Shown: positions 27,722 through 37,586, numbered from the stretch's first letter. The stretch: 64,000 nt of DNA from Ectopseudomonas chengduensis (GCF_015712065.1 NZ_JACFYZ010000002.1:558001-622000), one strand, 5' to 3'. Numbers and translations are program-made. The notes: generated by a model from the letters alone, not told the origin.

Positions 27722-29203
27722 TCAGCGCTGCGGTTGCTGCACTTCGCCCTTCTCGATAGTCAGGTTCTCTTCCGAGGTGCTGGTGCCCCAGTAGTCGGCA
27801 TTCTTGATACCGAGCTTCTCCGGGTGGAAGACCGGGTCCTTGCCCTCGTCCAACTGCTGCTCGTAGTCCTTCAGGCACTTGTAGGCGACCTTGTGCATGA
27901 GCAGGATGGCGATGATGTTCAGCCAGGCCATAAGGCCGACACCGAGATCACCTAGGTCCCAGGCGAAGGTGGCAGTGTGCACGGTGCCGTACACGGTAGC
28001 CGCGATGATGCCGAACTTCAGCAGCAGGGTGAGGATGGGGCGCTTCACCTTGCGGTTGATGTAGGCAATGTTGGTTTCGGCGATGTAGTAGTACGCCAGG
28101 ATGGTGGTGAAGGCGAAGAAGAACAGGGCGATGGCAACGAAGGCGTTACCGAAGCCGGGCATCATGTTCTCCATCGCGGTCTGCACGTAGCCCGGGCCTG
28201 CGGCTACGCCGGCGATACCGGTGAACATCGCGCTGCCATCCGGGGCCTGCACGTTGTACTGACCAGTGATCAGCAGCATGAAGGCGGTGGCGGAGCAGAC
28301 GAACAGGGTGTCGATGTAGACCGAGAAGCCCTGAACCAGGCCCTGCTTGGCCGGGTGGCTGACCGCGGCGGCCGACGAAGCGTGCGGACCGGTACCCTGG
28401 CCTGCTTCGTTGGAGTAGACACCGCGCTTGACGCCCCACTGGATGGCCATGCCGACGATGGCGCCGAAACCGGCCTCGAGGCCGAAGGCGCTCTTGAGGA
28501 TCAGCAGCACGACTTCCGGCAGCTTCTCGATGTTCAGCAGGATGATGACCATCGCTACCAGGATGTAGCCCAGCGCCATGAACGGTACGACCACTTGGGT
28601 GAAGTGGGCGATACGCTTGACGCCGCCGAAGATGATCAGGCCGATCAGTACGGCCAGTGCCGCCGCTGTGACGTTCGGGTCGATACCGAAGGCTGTTTGC
28701 GCGCTGGAAGCGATGGAGTTGGCCTGTACGCCCGGCAGCAGCAGGCCGCAGGCGAACACGGTAACGATGGCGAACAGCCAGGCGTACCACTTCAGACCCA
28801 GGCCACGCTCGATGTAGAAGGCCGGGCCGCCACGGTATTCACCGTTGAGCTTTTCCTTGTAGACCTGACCGAGGGTGGACTCGACGAATGCCGAGCTGGC
28901 GCCGAGGAACGCCACCATCCACATCCAGAAAACGGCACCCGGACCACCAAAGGTGATCGCAGTGGCCACACCGGCGATGTTGCCGGTACCGACACGACCA
29001 GCGAGGGTCATGGTCAGTGCCTGGAAGGAGGTGATGCCATGTTCATCGGTCTTGCCGGTGAACATCAGGCGAATCATTTCTTTGAAGTGGCGAACCTGTA
29101 GAAAGCGGCCGCGCAGGGAGAAGTAGAGACCAACGCCAAGACATAGATAGATCAGCGCCGGGCTCCAGACCAGACCGTTCAGGGTCGAGACCAGTTCGTT
29201 CAT
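27722..29203 (-). CDS. Sodium:alanine symporter, AGCS family
   Basis: The 493-residue multi-spanning inner-membrane protein has about ten hydrophobic helices and the AGCS signatures GRVGTGNIAGVATAI, GGPGAVFWMWMVAFLG and VKRGVYSNEAGQGTGPHASS. The family moves alanine, glycine or glutamine with sodium. ATG 29203 follows AGGAG with good spacing; the longer open frame upstream has no membrane features. The charged C-terminal tail (about 45 residues) is cytoplasmic. It replaces chpDE at the end of the Pil-Chp cluster relative to PAO1. The exact substrate cannot be told. Confidence 0.93.
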   Translation of the reverse strand: MNELVSTLNGLVWSPALIYLCLGVGLYFSLRGRFLQVRHFKEMIRLMFTGKTDEHGITSFQALTMTLAGRVGTGNIAGVATAITFGGPGAVFWMWMVAFLGASSAFVESTLGQVYKEKLNGEYRGGPAFYIERGLGLKWYAWLFAIVTVFACGLLLPGVQANSIASSAQTAFGIDPNVTAAALAVLIGLIIFGGVKRIAHFTQVVVPFMALGYILVAMVIILLNIEKLPEVVLLILKSAFGLEAGFGAIVGMAIQWGVKRGVYSNEAGQGTGPHASSAAAVSHPAKQGLVQGFSVYIDTLFVCSATAFMLLITGQYNVQAPDGSAMFTGIAGVAAGPGYVQTAMENMMPGFGNAFVAIALFFFAFTTILAYYYIAETNIAYINRKVKRPILTLLLKFGIIAATVYGTVHTATFAWDLGDLGVGLMAWLNIIAILLMHKVAYKCLKDYEQQLDEGKDPVFHPEKLGIKNADYWGTSTSEENLTIEKGEVQQPQR

Positions 29204-29410
29204 GCAATGCTCCTGGGCATGCGGCCGCCTTTTGGGCGGGGCCGAAGCCCGTTGATTTGTTATTGGAAGAGGAACGACGCTGCGGGGCGCCGGCCTCGGC
29301 CGCGCGCAGGTTGCTGGTGAGCGGGTCGCGCGAGCGGCGCGCAGAGCATGACAAAGACTGCCGGTCTTGCAATCTCTTGAGGTCACATTTTGTTACGCCA
29401 AGGCGACATT

Positions 29411-30136
29411 TTACGCCTGGAGGTCGCCCCAGAGCTGTTGGGCGACGCTCAGGGCCACCACGGGGGCCGTTTCCGTGCGCAGAACGCGTGGCCCCAGGCG
29501 GGCGGCATGGAAGCCGACGGCTTTGGCCTGGTCCACTTCTGCTTCGCTCAAACCGCCTTCCGGGCCGACCAGAAAGGCCAGGCTATTCGGTTTGTCGTGG
29601 CTTTGCAGGGGAGCAGCGATCGGGTGCAGCACCAGCTTCAGGTCGGCTTCAACCTGCTGCAGCCAGGCGGCCAGTTCCAGCGGTGGGTTGATCAGCGGCA
29701 GCACCGAGCGGCCACATTGCTCGCAGGCGCTGATCGCCACCTGGCGCCAGTGGGCCATGCGCTTGTCGGCGCGTTCGTCTTTCAGGCGTACTTCGCAGCG
29801 CGCCGAGACAATCGGTGTGATCTCCGCTACGCCAAGCTCGGTGGCTTTCTGGATGGCCCAGTCCATGCGCTCGCCGCGCGACAGGCCCTGGCCGAGGTGG
29901 ATGCGCAGCGGGGATTCACTCATCCCGGCGATGGCTTCGCGCAGCTCGACGCGCACGCTCTTCTTGCCCACTTCGATCAGCTCGCCGAGGTATTCCTGGC
30001 CGCTGCCGTCGAACAACTGCACGGCGTCACCCACTGCGTGGCGCAGCACGCGGCCTATGTAATGGGCCTGCGCCTCGGGCAGGTCGTGTTGGCCGAGGGA
30101 GAGCGGGGCATCGATGAAGAAGCGGGATAGGCGCAT
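29411..30136 (-). CDS. rsmE: 16S rRNA (uracil1498-N3)-methyltransferase RsmE
   Basis: The 241-residue SPOUT methyltransferase has a PUA-like N-terminal domain (about 1-70, MRLSRFFIDAPL, ALGD-type RVLRHAVGDAVQLFDG) and the knotted SAM-binding C terminus (FLVGPEGGLSEAEVD, LGPRVLRTETAPVVAL). It methylates U1498 of 16S rRNA. I chose ATG 30136. The frame is open for another 36 codons, but that part is translated from an inverted repeat and gives a basic, unrelated sequence. Ribosome-binding signal is weak. It lies just upstream of bioA's 3' end, as in PAO1 (PA0419-PA0420). Confidence 0.95.
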   Translation of the reverse strand: MRLSRFFIDAPLSLGQHDLPEAQAHYIGRVLRHAVGDAVQLFDGSGQEYLGELIEVGKKSVRVELREAIAGMSESPLRIHLGQGLSRGERMDWAIQKATELGVAEITPIVSARCEVRLKDERADKRMAHWRQVAISACEQCGRSVLPLINPPLELAAWLQQVEADLKLVLHPIAAPLQSHDKPNSLAFLVGPEGGLSEAEVDQAKAVGFHAARLGPRVLRTETAPVVALSVAQQLWGDLQA

Positions 30137-30183
30137 AAGGGTAGCTGCAGGCGGTAAGTTCGAGGTGGCAAGTTTAAAGCGCT

Positions 30184-30245
30184 GGTGGGCACGGCGCACC
30201 CTACGGCAAGGGCGCCGCTTTTTCGCAGGGTGCGCCGTGCCCACC
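30184..30245. repeat. Perfect 19-bp inverted repeat between bioA and rsmE
   Basis: Arms at 30184-30202 and 30227-30245 pair without mismatch (outer end GGTGGGCACGG, inner end GCGCACCCT). The 24-base spacer contains a T-run. It carries the GCACCCTACG core of the other intergenic elements. It may end the bioA transcript or separate it from rsmE. Confidence 0.8.
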
Positions 30246-30265
30246 TGGCTTCGCTTATGGCTCGC

Positions 30266-31669
30266 TCAACCCGGATCGCGATGATCGGGAAAGCGGTCAT
30301 CCACGGCCACGCTGACGGACGAGCGTGTGGCGATATCGATGCCCTCGCTGGCCACCTCGGCGAGGAAATCGATCTCCTCGGGCGTGATGACGTAGGGCGG
30401 CAGGAAATACACCACGCTGCCCAGTGGGCGCAGCAGCGCGCCGCGTTCCAATGCGTGTTGGTAGACGCTCAGGCCACGCCGTTCCTGCCAGGGGTAGGCG
30501 GTCTTGCTGGCCTTGTCCTGCACCATCTCGATGGCCAGGGCCATGCCGGTCTGGCGCACTTCGGCCACATGCGGGTGCTCGGCCAGGTGCGCGGTGGCAC
30601 TGGCCATGCGCGCCGCCAGGGCCTTGTTGCGCTCGATCACATCGTCATCACGGAAGATGTCCAGGGTCGCCAGCGCAGCGGCGCAGGCCAGCGGGTTACC
30701 GGTGTAGGTATGCGAGTGAAGGAAGGCGCGCAGGGTGGCGTAGTCGTCGTAGAACGCGCTGTAGACCTCATCGGTGGTCAGCACCGCAGCCATTGGCAGG
30801 TAGCCACCGGTCAGTGCCTTGGACAACACCAGGAAATCCGGGGTGATGCAGGCCTGCTCGCAGGCGAACATCGTGCCGGTGCGGCCGAAGCCGACGGCAA
30901 TCTCGTCATGGATCAGGTGCACGCCATAGCGGTCGCAGGCCTCGCGCAAAAGCTTGAGGTAGATCGGGTGGTACATGCGCATGCCGCCGGCGCCCTGGAT
31001 CAGCGGCTCGACGATCACTGCTGCGACCTCATGATGATGCTCGGCCAGGGTCTGTTCCATATGGGCGAACATGAGGCGCGAGTGTTCCTCCCAGCTCACG
31101 CCTTCGGGGCGCAGGTAGCAGTCCGGGCTGGGCACCTTGATAGTGTCGAGCAGCAGGGGTTTGTAGGTGTCGGTGAACAGCGACACGTCGCCCACCGACA
31201 TCGCTGCGACCGTTTCGCCGTGATAGCTGTTGCTGAGGGTGACGAAGCGCTTCTTGCTCGCCTGGCCGTTGTTGAGCCAGTAGTGAAAGCTCATCTTCAA
31301 CGCCACTTCGATGCCTGAGGAACCGTTGTCGGCGTAGAACACCTTGTTCAGGCCAGCCGGGGTGATCTGCACCAGGCGCTCGGACAGCTCGATGACCGGT
31401 TGGTGGGTAAAGCCGGCGAGCATCACGTGCTCGAGACTATCCAACTGATCGCGAATGCGCGCGTTGATGCGCGGGTTGGCGTGGCCGAACACATTGACCC
31501 ACCAGGAGCTGACCGCGTCCAGGTAGCGCTTGCCGTCGAAGTCCTCCAGCCATACGCCTGAGGCCTTGCGAATCGCCACCAGTGGCAGGCGCTCGTGATC
31601 CTTCATCTGGGTGCAGGGGTGCCACAACACGTCGAGGTCGCGTTGCATCCAGTGGTCGTTCAGGCTCAT
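30266..31669 (-). CDS. bioA: Adenosylmethionine-8-amino-7-oxononanoate aminotransferase BioA
   Basis: The 467-residue class III PLP aminotransferase converts KAPA to DAPA in biotin synthesis using SAM as amino donor. PLP Lys284 lies in LVLSKALTGGY; DEIAVGFGRTGT and SYHGETVAAMSVGD are family motifs, and WHPCTQM near the N terminus is specific to BioA. ATG 31669 follows GGGAG eight bases upstream; an in-frame ATG at 31696 lacks one. About 25 C-terminal residues extend beyond the enterobacterial length. As in PAO1 it stands apart from the other bio genes. It is divergent from the cytochrome b561 gene. Confidence 0.95.
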   Translation of the reverse strand: MSLNDHWMQRDLDVLWHPCTQMKDHERLPLVAIRKASGVWLEDFDGKRYLDAVSSWWVNVFGHANPRINARIRDQLDSLEHVMLAGFTHQPVIELSERLVQITPAGLNKVFYADNGSSGIEVALKMSFHYWLNNGQASKKRFVTLSNSYHGETVAAMSVGDVSLFTDTYKPLLLDTIKVPSPDCYLRPEGVSWEEHSRLMFAHMEQTLAEHHHEVAAVIVEPLIQGAGGMRMYHPIYLKLLREACDRYGVHLIHDEIAVGFGRTGTMFACEQACITPDFLVLSKALTGGYLPMAAVLTTDEVYSAFYDDYATLRAFLHSHTYTGNPLACAAALATLDIFRDDDVIERNKALAARMASATAHLAEHPHVAEVRQTGMALAIEMVQDKASKTAYPWQERRGLSVYQHALERGALLRPLGSVVYFLPPYVITPEEIDFLAEVASEGIDIATRSSVSVAVDDRFPDHRDPG

Positions 31670-31825
31670 GCGAAATCTCCCAGGGTTCGGCGGCACAGCC
31701 TACCAGAAGCCGCCAGTGAGACGTGGTCGCTGCCGCTGGTCTGGTGCAATGCACCGTCCGTTCTGCTGCCGATGAACTCTGCAACGAGCGCGTTGAACTA
31801 AACTGGTCGGCGAAAGGAAGTTGAA

Positions 31826-31854
31826 ATGAAACATCGCATTTCTCGATGTTTCAT
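31826..31854. promoter_or_regulatory. Perfect 11-bp dyad between bioA and cytochrome b561
   Basis: Arms ATGAAACATCG (31826-31836) and CGATGTTTCAT (31844-31854) are exact, with a seven-base spacer, in the AT-rich 257-bp divergent region about 72 bp before the cytochrome b561 start. It looks like an operator for a dimeric regulator rather than a terminator. The regulator is unknown. Confidence 0.6.
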
Positions 31855-31926
31855 AGCGAAATTTTCCGCTTTAAATCGATATATTTGTCGTTAGTCTTGC
31901 TCGGAACTGAATTAGGGAAGCCTCCC

Positions 31927-32472
31927 ATGCAATGGCGCAATACCTCTGTTCGTTATGGTCTGGTCAGCGTCGTGCTGCATTGGCTGGTGGCGTTGGTCGT
32001 GTTCGGTCTGTTCGCCCTCGGCTTCTGGATGGTGGGGCTCAGCTACTACGACCCGTGGCGCCAGAGTGCACCTGATCTGCACAAGAGCATCGGCATCCTG
32101 CTGTTCGCCGTGATGTTGCTGCGTCTGTTGTGGCGCCTGTGCAGCCCAGCGCCGGCAGCCCTGGCCAGCCATGGCCGGCTCACGCGCCTGGCTTCCAAGC
32201 TGGGTCATGGCGTCCTCTATCTCGGCCTTTTCGGTGTGATGATTTCCGGTTACCTGATTTCCACCGCCGATGGCCGTGGTATCGAGGTGTTTGGCCTGTT
32301 CAGTGTGCCGGCGACCCTGACCGGTATCGCGCAACAGGAAGACATTGCCGGGGCAATTCACGAATACCTGGCCTGGGGTCTGGTTATTTTCGCCGGCCTG
32401 CATGGCCTGGCCGCTCTCAAACACCATTTCATCGACCGCGACAGTACCCTGCTGCGGATGTTCGGGCGCTGA
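31927..32472 (+). CDS. Cytochrome b561 family protein
   Basis: The 181-residue inner-membrane di-heme cytochrome has four hydrophobic helices and the conserved histidines of the YodB/CybB type (His18 in VVLHWLVA, DLHKSIG, KLGHGVLYLG, GAIHEYLAWG and GLHGLAALKHH). Family members pass electrons from quinol; CybB can act as a superoxide:ubiquinone oxidoreductase. It is followed 60 bp later by a YceI gene, a pairing seen in many proteobacteria (PA0422/PA0423-like region), so the two are probably co-transcribed. Start ATG 31927 gives MQWRNTSVRYG. Confidence 0.93.
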   Translation: MQWRNTSVRYGLVSVVLHWLVALVVFGLFALGFWMVGLSYYDPWRQSAPDLHKSIGILLFAVMLLRLLWRLCSPAPAALASHGRLTRLASKLGHGVLYLGLFGVMISGYLISTADGRGIEVFGLFSVPATLTGIAQQEDIAGAIHEYLAWGLVIFAGLHGLAALKHHFIDRDSTLLRMFGR

Positions 32473-32532
32473 AGCAATTCATAACCGGGCTCATGCCCAT
32501 CTAGATCGACAACCTCGCAAGGAGAACACCCC

Positions 32533-33108
32533 ATGTTGAAGAACGCCCTCGCTGCACTGGTTCTGGGCTCCGCTCTGATCGGCGGCCAGGCCATGGCGGC
32601 CGATTACGCCATCGACAAGCAAGGCCAGCACGCCTTCGTCAATTTCAAGATCAGCCACCTGGGCTACAGCTGGCTGTACGGCACCTTCAAGGACTTCGAC
32701 GGCACGTTCAGCTTCGATGCTGCCAACCCCGAGGCCAGCAAAGTCAACGTGACCCTGAAGACCGCCAGCGTCGACACCAACCATGCCGAACGTGACAAGC
32801 ACATCCGCAGTGCCGACTTCCTCAATGCGAGCAAGCACGCTACTGCCACCTTCGAATCGACTTCGGTCAAGTCCACTGGCGAAGGCACTGCCGACGTGAC
32901 CGGCAACCTGACCCTGAACGGCGTGACCAAGCCGGTGGTGATCGCTGCCAAGTTCATTGGCGAAGGCAAGGATCCGTGGGGTGGCTACCGCGCTGGCTTC
33001 GAAGGCACCACTACCCTGACGCTTAAGGACTTCGACATTTCCATGGATCTCGGCCCGGCTTCACAAACCGTCGAGCTGATCATTTCCGTAGAAGGCATTC
33101 GTCAGTAA
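32533..33108 (+). CDS. YceI-family periplasmic lipid-binding protein
   Basis: The 191-residue YceI protein has a Sec signal peptide cleaved after about residue 22 (GGQAMA, then ADYAID). The mature part forms the lipocalin-like barrel that binds isoprenoid chains in relatives ([58 protein letters not shown]). It probably carries a polyprenyl or quinone lipid linked to the neighbouring cytochrome b561. The P. aeruginosa homologue PA0423 (PasP) has been described as secreted and corneal-damaging. AAGGAG precedes the ATG. A perfect palindromic terminator follows. Confidence 0.93.
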   Translation: MLKNALAALVLGSALIGGQAMAADYAIDKQGQHAFVNFKISHLGYSWLYGTFKDFDGTFSFDAANPEASKVNVTLKTASVDTNHAERDKHIRSADFLNASKHATATFESTSVKSTGEGTADVTGNLTLNGVTKPVVIAAKFIGEGKDPWGGYRAGFEGTTTLTLKDFDISMDLGPASQTVELIISVEGIRQ

Positions 33109-33192
33109 AGAAGACGGCCGCTTGCGGCCAGCTGATTCGCCCGTAGGGTGGGAGAGGGCTATTTAGCCGTTTATCCTAACTCTGCCGGCAGC

Positions 33193-33228
33193 AACAAAAA
33201 CGCCACCCCATGGGGTGGCGTTTTTGTT
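33193..33228. terminator. Bidirectional intrinsic terminator between yceI and rhlE
   Basis: This is a perfect 36-base palindrome: A-rich left flank, CGCCACCCCA/TGGGGTGGCG stem, T-rich right flank. It serves the convergent yceI and helicase genes. Confidence 0.93.
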
Positions 33229-33239
33229 AGCGAGGCAGC

Positions 33240-35132
33240 TTACTCTTCGCGGTTACGCGTCAGCAGCGCCGGCTTCTCGCTGCGTGGACGAGTGCTGTTG
33301 CTCAACTCGTCGAGCTGCTCGGCGCTGGGGAAACGATCCAGGCGCGAGCCCTTGTGCACGATGATCGGCTGCTTTTCGCGCGGGTTGCGCACGGCCGCTT
33401 CGGCGCGTGGCAGCTCGTCGCGATCCAGCGAGGTGATGCGACCGTCCGCCGGTCGGCCACGACCACCGCCGTTACGGCCCTGACCACCCTGGCCACCTTG
33501 ACGACGATTCTTGCCAGGGGTGCCTGGGTTACCGCCAGCGTTGCTGCGGGGCTGCCTGTTGTTGCTGTTGGCTCTCTGGCCTTGGCCCTGAGCAGCGCCA
33601 TTGCCAGCCGACCCACCGCCTGAGCGACGGCCGCGACCTTGCGGCTTGTTCTGCACCGGTACGTAATCGGCACGGTTGCCAAAATTATCGATTTCGTCGT
33701 CGAGGAACTCTTCCGGGTCGCGGTCCGGAGGCAATGGTGGAACAGCCGGTGCAGCGCCACGACTCTGGTTGCGCGGTTGCTGACCACGGCGGTTCTGGCC
33801 CTGACCCTGTTGTTGCGGCTTGGCTTTCTGCTCCTTGCCGCTGTCCTTGCCCTTGTCTCTGCGCCCACCGTTGTTGCGCTCGCCCTTGGGCTTGTCACCG
33901 CCCTGGGCATTCGGCGCCTTGGCTTGCTTCTGCCCGCGCGGCTGGCGCGGTTCGCGGGTTTCCGGGCGCTCGGCCTCGACGGTGCTGGCGTCGAAGCCCA
34001 GCAGATCACCGTCGGGGATCTTCTGCTTGGTCATCCGCTCGATGCTTTTCAGCAGCTTCTCTTCGTCCGGCGCGACCAGCGAGATGGCTTCGCCGCTACG
34101 GCCGGCACGGCCGGTACGGCCGATGCGGTGCACGTAGTCTTCCTCGACGTTGGGCAACTCGAAGTTGACCACGTGTGGCAGTTGGTCGATATCCAGGCCG
34201 CGGGCGGCGATATCGGTGGCTACCAGGATGCGCACCTGGTTCGCCTTGAAGTCGGCCAGGGCCTTGGTGCGCGCGTTCTGGCTCTTGTTGCCGTGGATCG
34301 CGACGGCCGGCAGGCCGTGCTTGTCGAGGTATTCGGCGAGGCGGTTGGCGCCGTGCTTGGTGCGGGTGAACACTAGCACCTGTTCCCAGGCGCCCTGGGT
34401 GATCAGGTGGGCGAGCAGGGCGCGCTTGTGGCTGGAGGCCAGGTGGAACACGCGCTGTTCGATGCGCTCGACCGTGGTGTTCGGCGGCGTCACCTCGATG
34501 CGCTCGGGGTTGCGCAGCAGCTTGCCGGCCAGGTCGGTGATGTCCTTGGAGAAGGTCGCCGAGAACAGCAGGTTCTGGCGCTGCGCCGGCAGCTTGGCCA
34601 GCACCTTCTTGACGTCGTGGATGAAGCCCATGTCGAGCATGCGGTCGGCTTCGTCGAGCACGAGGATTTCCACGTGCGACAGGTCGATGGCCTTCTGGTT
34701 GGCCAGGTCGAGCAGGCGCCCGGGGCAGGCCACGAGCACGTCGACGCCCTTGGCCAGGGCCTGGACTTGCGGGTTCATGCCGACGCCGCCGAAGATGCAG
34801 GCGCTGACGAATTTCAAATCTCGGGCATAGACCTTGAAGCTGTCATGCACCTGAGCGGCCAGTTCGCGGGTGGGTGTCAGTACCAGCACGCGCGGTTGTT
34901 TCGGGCCGTGACGTTGTTCGCGATCCGGATGACCGCCCGGAAACAGGCGTTCGAGGATCGGCAGGGCGAAACCGCCCGTCTTACCTGTACCCGTCTGGGC
35001 CGCTACCATGAGATCGCGACCTTGCAACACGGCGGGAATGGCCCGCTGTTGCACCGGAGTGGGTTGGGTGTAGCCGGCGGACTCGACCGCACGGACTAGA
35101 GCCTCGGAGAGACCGAGGGAGGCAAAGGACAT
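33240..35132 (-). CDS. rhlE: DEAD-box RNA helicase, RhlE type
   Basis: The 630-residue protein has two RecA domains in residues 1-375: Q motif ([26 protein letters not shown]), AQTGTGKT (45-52), PTRELA, DEAD, SAT and [10 protein letters not shown]. The last 250 residues are a basic, low-complexity tail rich in Arg, Gly, Gln, Asn and Lys, ending in a conserved-looking [13 protein letters not shown] segment. Long disordered tails of this sort mark RhlE2-like helicases in Pseudomonas, which help RNA decay and cold growth. ATG 35132 is preferred; the upstream open frame (to 35369) lies in leader DNA. The 187-bp leader contains TATACT on the minus strand, a possible -10. Confidence 0.93.
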   Translation of the reverse strand: MSFASLGLSEALVRAVESAGYTQPTPVQQRAIPAVLQGRDLMVAAQTGTGKTGGFALPILERLFPGGHPDREQRHGPKQPRVLVLTPTRELAAQVHDSFKVYARDLKFVSACIFGGVGMNPQVQALAKGVDVLVACPGRLLDLANQKAIDLSHVEILVLDEADRMLDMGFIHDVKKVLAKLPAQRQNLLFSATFSKDITDLAGKLLRNPERIEVTPPNTTVERIEQRVFHLASSHKRALLAHLITQGAWEQVLVFTRTKHGANRLAEYLDKHGLPAVAIHGNKSQNARTKALADFKANQVRILVATDIAARGLDIDQLPHVVNFELPNVEEDYVHRIGRTGRAGRSGEAISLVAPDEEKLLKSIERMTKQKIPDGDLLGFDASTVEAERPETREPRQPRGQKQAKAPNAQGGDKPKGERNNGGRRDKGKDSGKEQKAKPQQQGQGQNRRGQQPRNQSRGAAPAVPPLPPDRDPEEFLDDEIDNFGNRADYVPVQNKPQGRGRRSGGGSAGNGAAQGQGQRANSNNRQPRSNAGGNPGTPGKNRRQGGQGGQGRNGGGRGRPADGRITSLDRDELPRAEAAVRNPREKQPIIVHKGSRLDRFPSAEQLDELSNSTRPRSEKPALLTRNREE

Positions 35133-35319
35133 GAGCAATCCTGTACTAAGTGAGGGCGTGGCCCTGGGGGTGTAGAGCCTGGCTTGAATCACACGTGGGG
35201 GGCGTGATCCCGTCCGGTACTGCTGGCTTCTGGGAGCTAGCATCCGGGCGCAAGCCTGGCGGGAAGCCCCGAGTATAACAGAGCTGAAGCCTTGCGCAGC
35301 TACCAGCCTGTCGGTTGGT

Positions 35320-36078
35320 TCACGGCTTGAGCCGATCAGGGTTGGCGTAGCGCTGCTGCAGTTGGGCATAGGCAGGTTCGCGCTTGAAGCGGCGCAGTTC
35401 GTCAGCGAAGTCCTTGGCCAGGCTAGCCAGGGCAGGGTCGTGACGCAGCGCGAGGTATAGACGGTCGTGGCCGACCGCCTTGCGGTTGTAGTCGACCTGC
35501 TGTTGCAAGCCCATCTGGGTGGTCAGATAGAGGCCGGCGCGACGGTCATTGATGACCAGATCGACGCGGTGGCGGATCAGCTTGCCCAAATTGGCCTCGT
35601 GAGTCGGAGCCTCTTCGCGACTGAACAGGGGCGAGTTGCGGAAGGTTTCGTCGTTGTACCAGTAGCCTGGCGAGATGCCGATCACCAGGTCGCGCAGGTC
35701 TTCCAGGCTCTCATAGGGATAGGGGCGGTTACGTGCGTAGAACAGCACCAGTTCGACGTCACTCAGCGGCTCTTCGACGAAGAGCATGCTCGTTTCGCGC
35801 TCGGGCAGATGGAAAATATCCAGAATGCCGTCTGCATGACCCTGCTCCAGCTCCAGCAGGCAGCGCTTCCAGGGCAGGAATTGCAGGTCCAGCTTTACCC
35901 CCAGGCGCTGCAGCACCTCGCGGGTGATCTCGTAGTCGAGGCCAGCGGCCTGGCCGTCTTCTTCGTAGACGTAGGGCGCCCAGGCATCCGTGACCAGGCG
36001 CAGCGTTTCGCCGCGGGCGGCGAAGGCGCAACAGCATAGTAAAAGAGTGGCGATAATCTGGCGCTGGAATAATGGCAT
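35320..36078 (-). CDS. Periplasmic solute-binding protein, ABC-type family 3 (orphan)
   Basis: The 252-residue product has a signal peptide (about 1-23, ending AARG) and a family 3 solute-binding domain ([35 protein letters not shown]; later [11 protein letters not shown] and [12 protein letters not shown]). These proteins bind amino acids or related polar compounds; similar orphans occur in Pseudomonas without transport genes. No permease or ATPase gene lies nearby, so it may feed a distant transporter or have a sensory role. Substrate cannot be predicted from sequence by eye. Confidence 0.85.
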   Translation of the reverse strand: MPLFQRQIIATLLLCCCAFAARGETLRLVTDAWAPYVYEEDGQAAGLDYEITREVLQRLGVKLDLQFLPWKRCLLELEQGHADGILDIFHLPERETSMLFVEEPLSDVELVLFYARNRPYPYESLEDLRDLVIGISPGYWYNDETFRNSPLFSREEAPTHEANLGKLIRHRVDLVINDRRAGLYLTTQMGLQQQVDYNRKAVGHDRLYLALRHDPALASLAKDFADELRRFKREPAYAQLQQRYANPDRLKP

Positions 36079-36130
36079 CGCGCCAGATTAGCGATTTTGC
36101 GGGTGCCGTGAAAGTGCGTCTTGCGCAGCC

Positions 36131-37504
36131 TCAGTCGACTACTCGATAGCAGGGCTCATAGGCACTGCCGCCCGGTAGCTTCATGCGGTGCTGCTCGACG
36201 AAGGCCTGCAGCAGACGATCCAGCGGGCGCATGATGGTGGTTTCACCGCGAATCTCGTAGGGGCCGTGCTCCTCGATCAGGCGGATGCCGTTCTCCTTGA
36301 CGTTGCCCGCGACGATGCCGGAGAACGCACGGCGCAGGTTGGCGGCCAGGTGATGCAGCGGCTGCTCGCGGGTGAGGTTGAGGCTGGCCATGGCTTCGTG
36401 GGTCGGCTCGAACGGGTGCTGGAAGCTTTCGTCGATCTTCAGCAGCCAGTTGAAGTGGAAGGCGTCGTTGCGCTCGCGGCGGAACTGGCGCACGGCCTTG
36501 ATGCCGACGGCCATCTCGCGGGCGACTTCGGCCGGGTCGTTGACGATCATGCGATAGCGCTGCTGGGCTGCCTCGCCGAGGGTGGCGCCGATGAAATCAT
36601 GCAACTGCTGCAGATACGGCCCGGCGCTCTTCGGGCCGGTAAGGATGACCGGGAAGGGCAGGTCCTGGTTGTCTGGGTGGGTGAGGATACCCAGCAGGTA
36701 GAGGAATTCTTCGGCAGTGCCGGCACCGCCGGGGAAGATGATGATGCCGTGGCCGACGCGGACGAAGGCTTCCAGGCGCTTCTCGATGTCCGGCAGGATC
36801 ACCAGCTCGTTGACGATCGGATTCGGCGCTTCGGCGGCAATGATGCCCGGCTCGGTCAGGCCCAGGTAGCGGCCCTTGAGGTTGCGCTGCTTGGCATGGC
36901 TGATGGTGGCACCCTTCATTGGCCCCTTCATCACGCCCGGGCCGCAGCCGGTGCAGATGTCCAGGCCGCGCAGACCGAGCTCGTGGCCGACCTTCTTGGT
37001 GTACTTGTATTCCTCGGTGCTGATCGAGTGGCCGCCCCAGCACACCACCATCTTCGGCTCGACGCCGCTGCGCAGGGTCTGGGCGTTGCGCAGCAGGTGG
37101 AAGACGTAATCGGTGATGCCTTCGGAGCTGTCCAGGTCGATGCGCTTGTTCTCCAGCTCGCTCTGCGTGTAGACGATGTCGCGCAGGGCGCTGAACAGCA
37201 TCTCGCGAGTGCTGGCGATCATCTCGCCATCGACGAAGGCGTCGGCCGGCGCGTTGATCAGCTCCAGGCGGATGCCGCGATCCTGCTGGTGAATCTTCAC
37301 TTCGAAGTCCGGGTAGGCCTCGAGGATGGTCTTGGCGTTGTCGCTGTGCGAGCCGGTGTTGAGGATCGCCAGTGCGCACTGGCGAAACAGGCGATAAACG
37401 CTACCGGAGCCGGTTTCGCGCAGTTGCTGAACTTCGCGCTGCGAGAGGGTTTCCAGGCTGCCCTTGGGGCTGACTGAGGCGTTGATCTTGGTGCGTTTGA
37501 GCAT
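36131..37504 (-). CDS. ppnN: Pyrimidine/purine nucleotide 5'-monophosphate nucleosidase PpnN (LOG family)
   Basis: The 457-residue product matches E. coli PpnN (YgdH). It has an N-terminal regulatory domain (about 1-140), a central LOG/Rossmann domain with CTGCGPGVMKGPMKGA and the catalytic FPGGAGTAEEFLYLLGI motif, and a C-terminal domain about 130 residues long. PpnN cleaves the N-glycosidic bond of GMP, UMP and other nucleotides, and its activity is stimulated by (p)ppGpp in E. coli. It lies between metF and the binding-protein gene on the same strand, 82 bp downstream of metF. Confidence 0.93.
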   Translation of the reverse strand: MLKRTKINASVSPKGSLETLSQREVQQLRETGSGSVYRLFRQCALAILNTGSHSDNAKTILEAYPDFEVKIHQQDRGIRLELINAPADAFVDGEMIASTREMLFSALRDIVYTQSELENKRIDLDSSEGITDYVFHLLRNAQTLRSGVEPKMVVCWGGHSISTEEYKYTKKVGHELGLRGLDICTGCGPGVMKGPMKGATISHAKQRNLKGRYLGLTEPGIIAAEAPNPIVNELVILPDIEKRLEAFVRVGHGIIIFPGGAGTAEEFLYLLGILTHPDNQDLPFPVILTGPKSAGPYLQQLHDFIGATLGEAAQQRYRMIVNDPAEVAREMAVGIKAVRQFRRERNDAFHFNWLLKIDESFQHPFEPTHEAMASLNLTREQPLHHLAANLRRAFSGIVAGNVKENGIRLIEEHGPYEIRGETTIMRPLDRLLQAFVEQHRMKLPGGSAYEPCYRVVD

Positions 37505-37586
37505 GAGGGGCGATCCTTCGGCGGCAAGGCGGGAGGGCGAAGCGAGCAGGCTGCCCAGGGTGGGCAGCCTGTGAGTAAGCGGCCTG

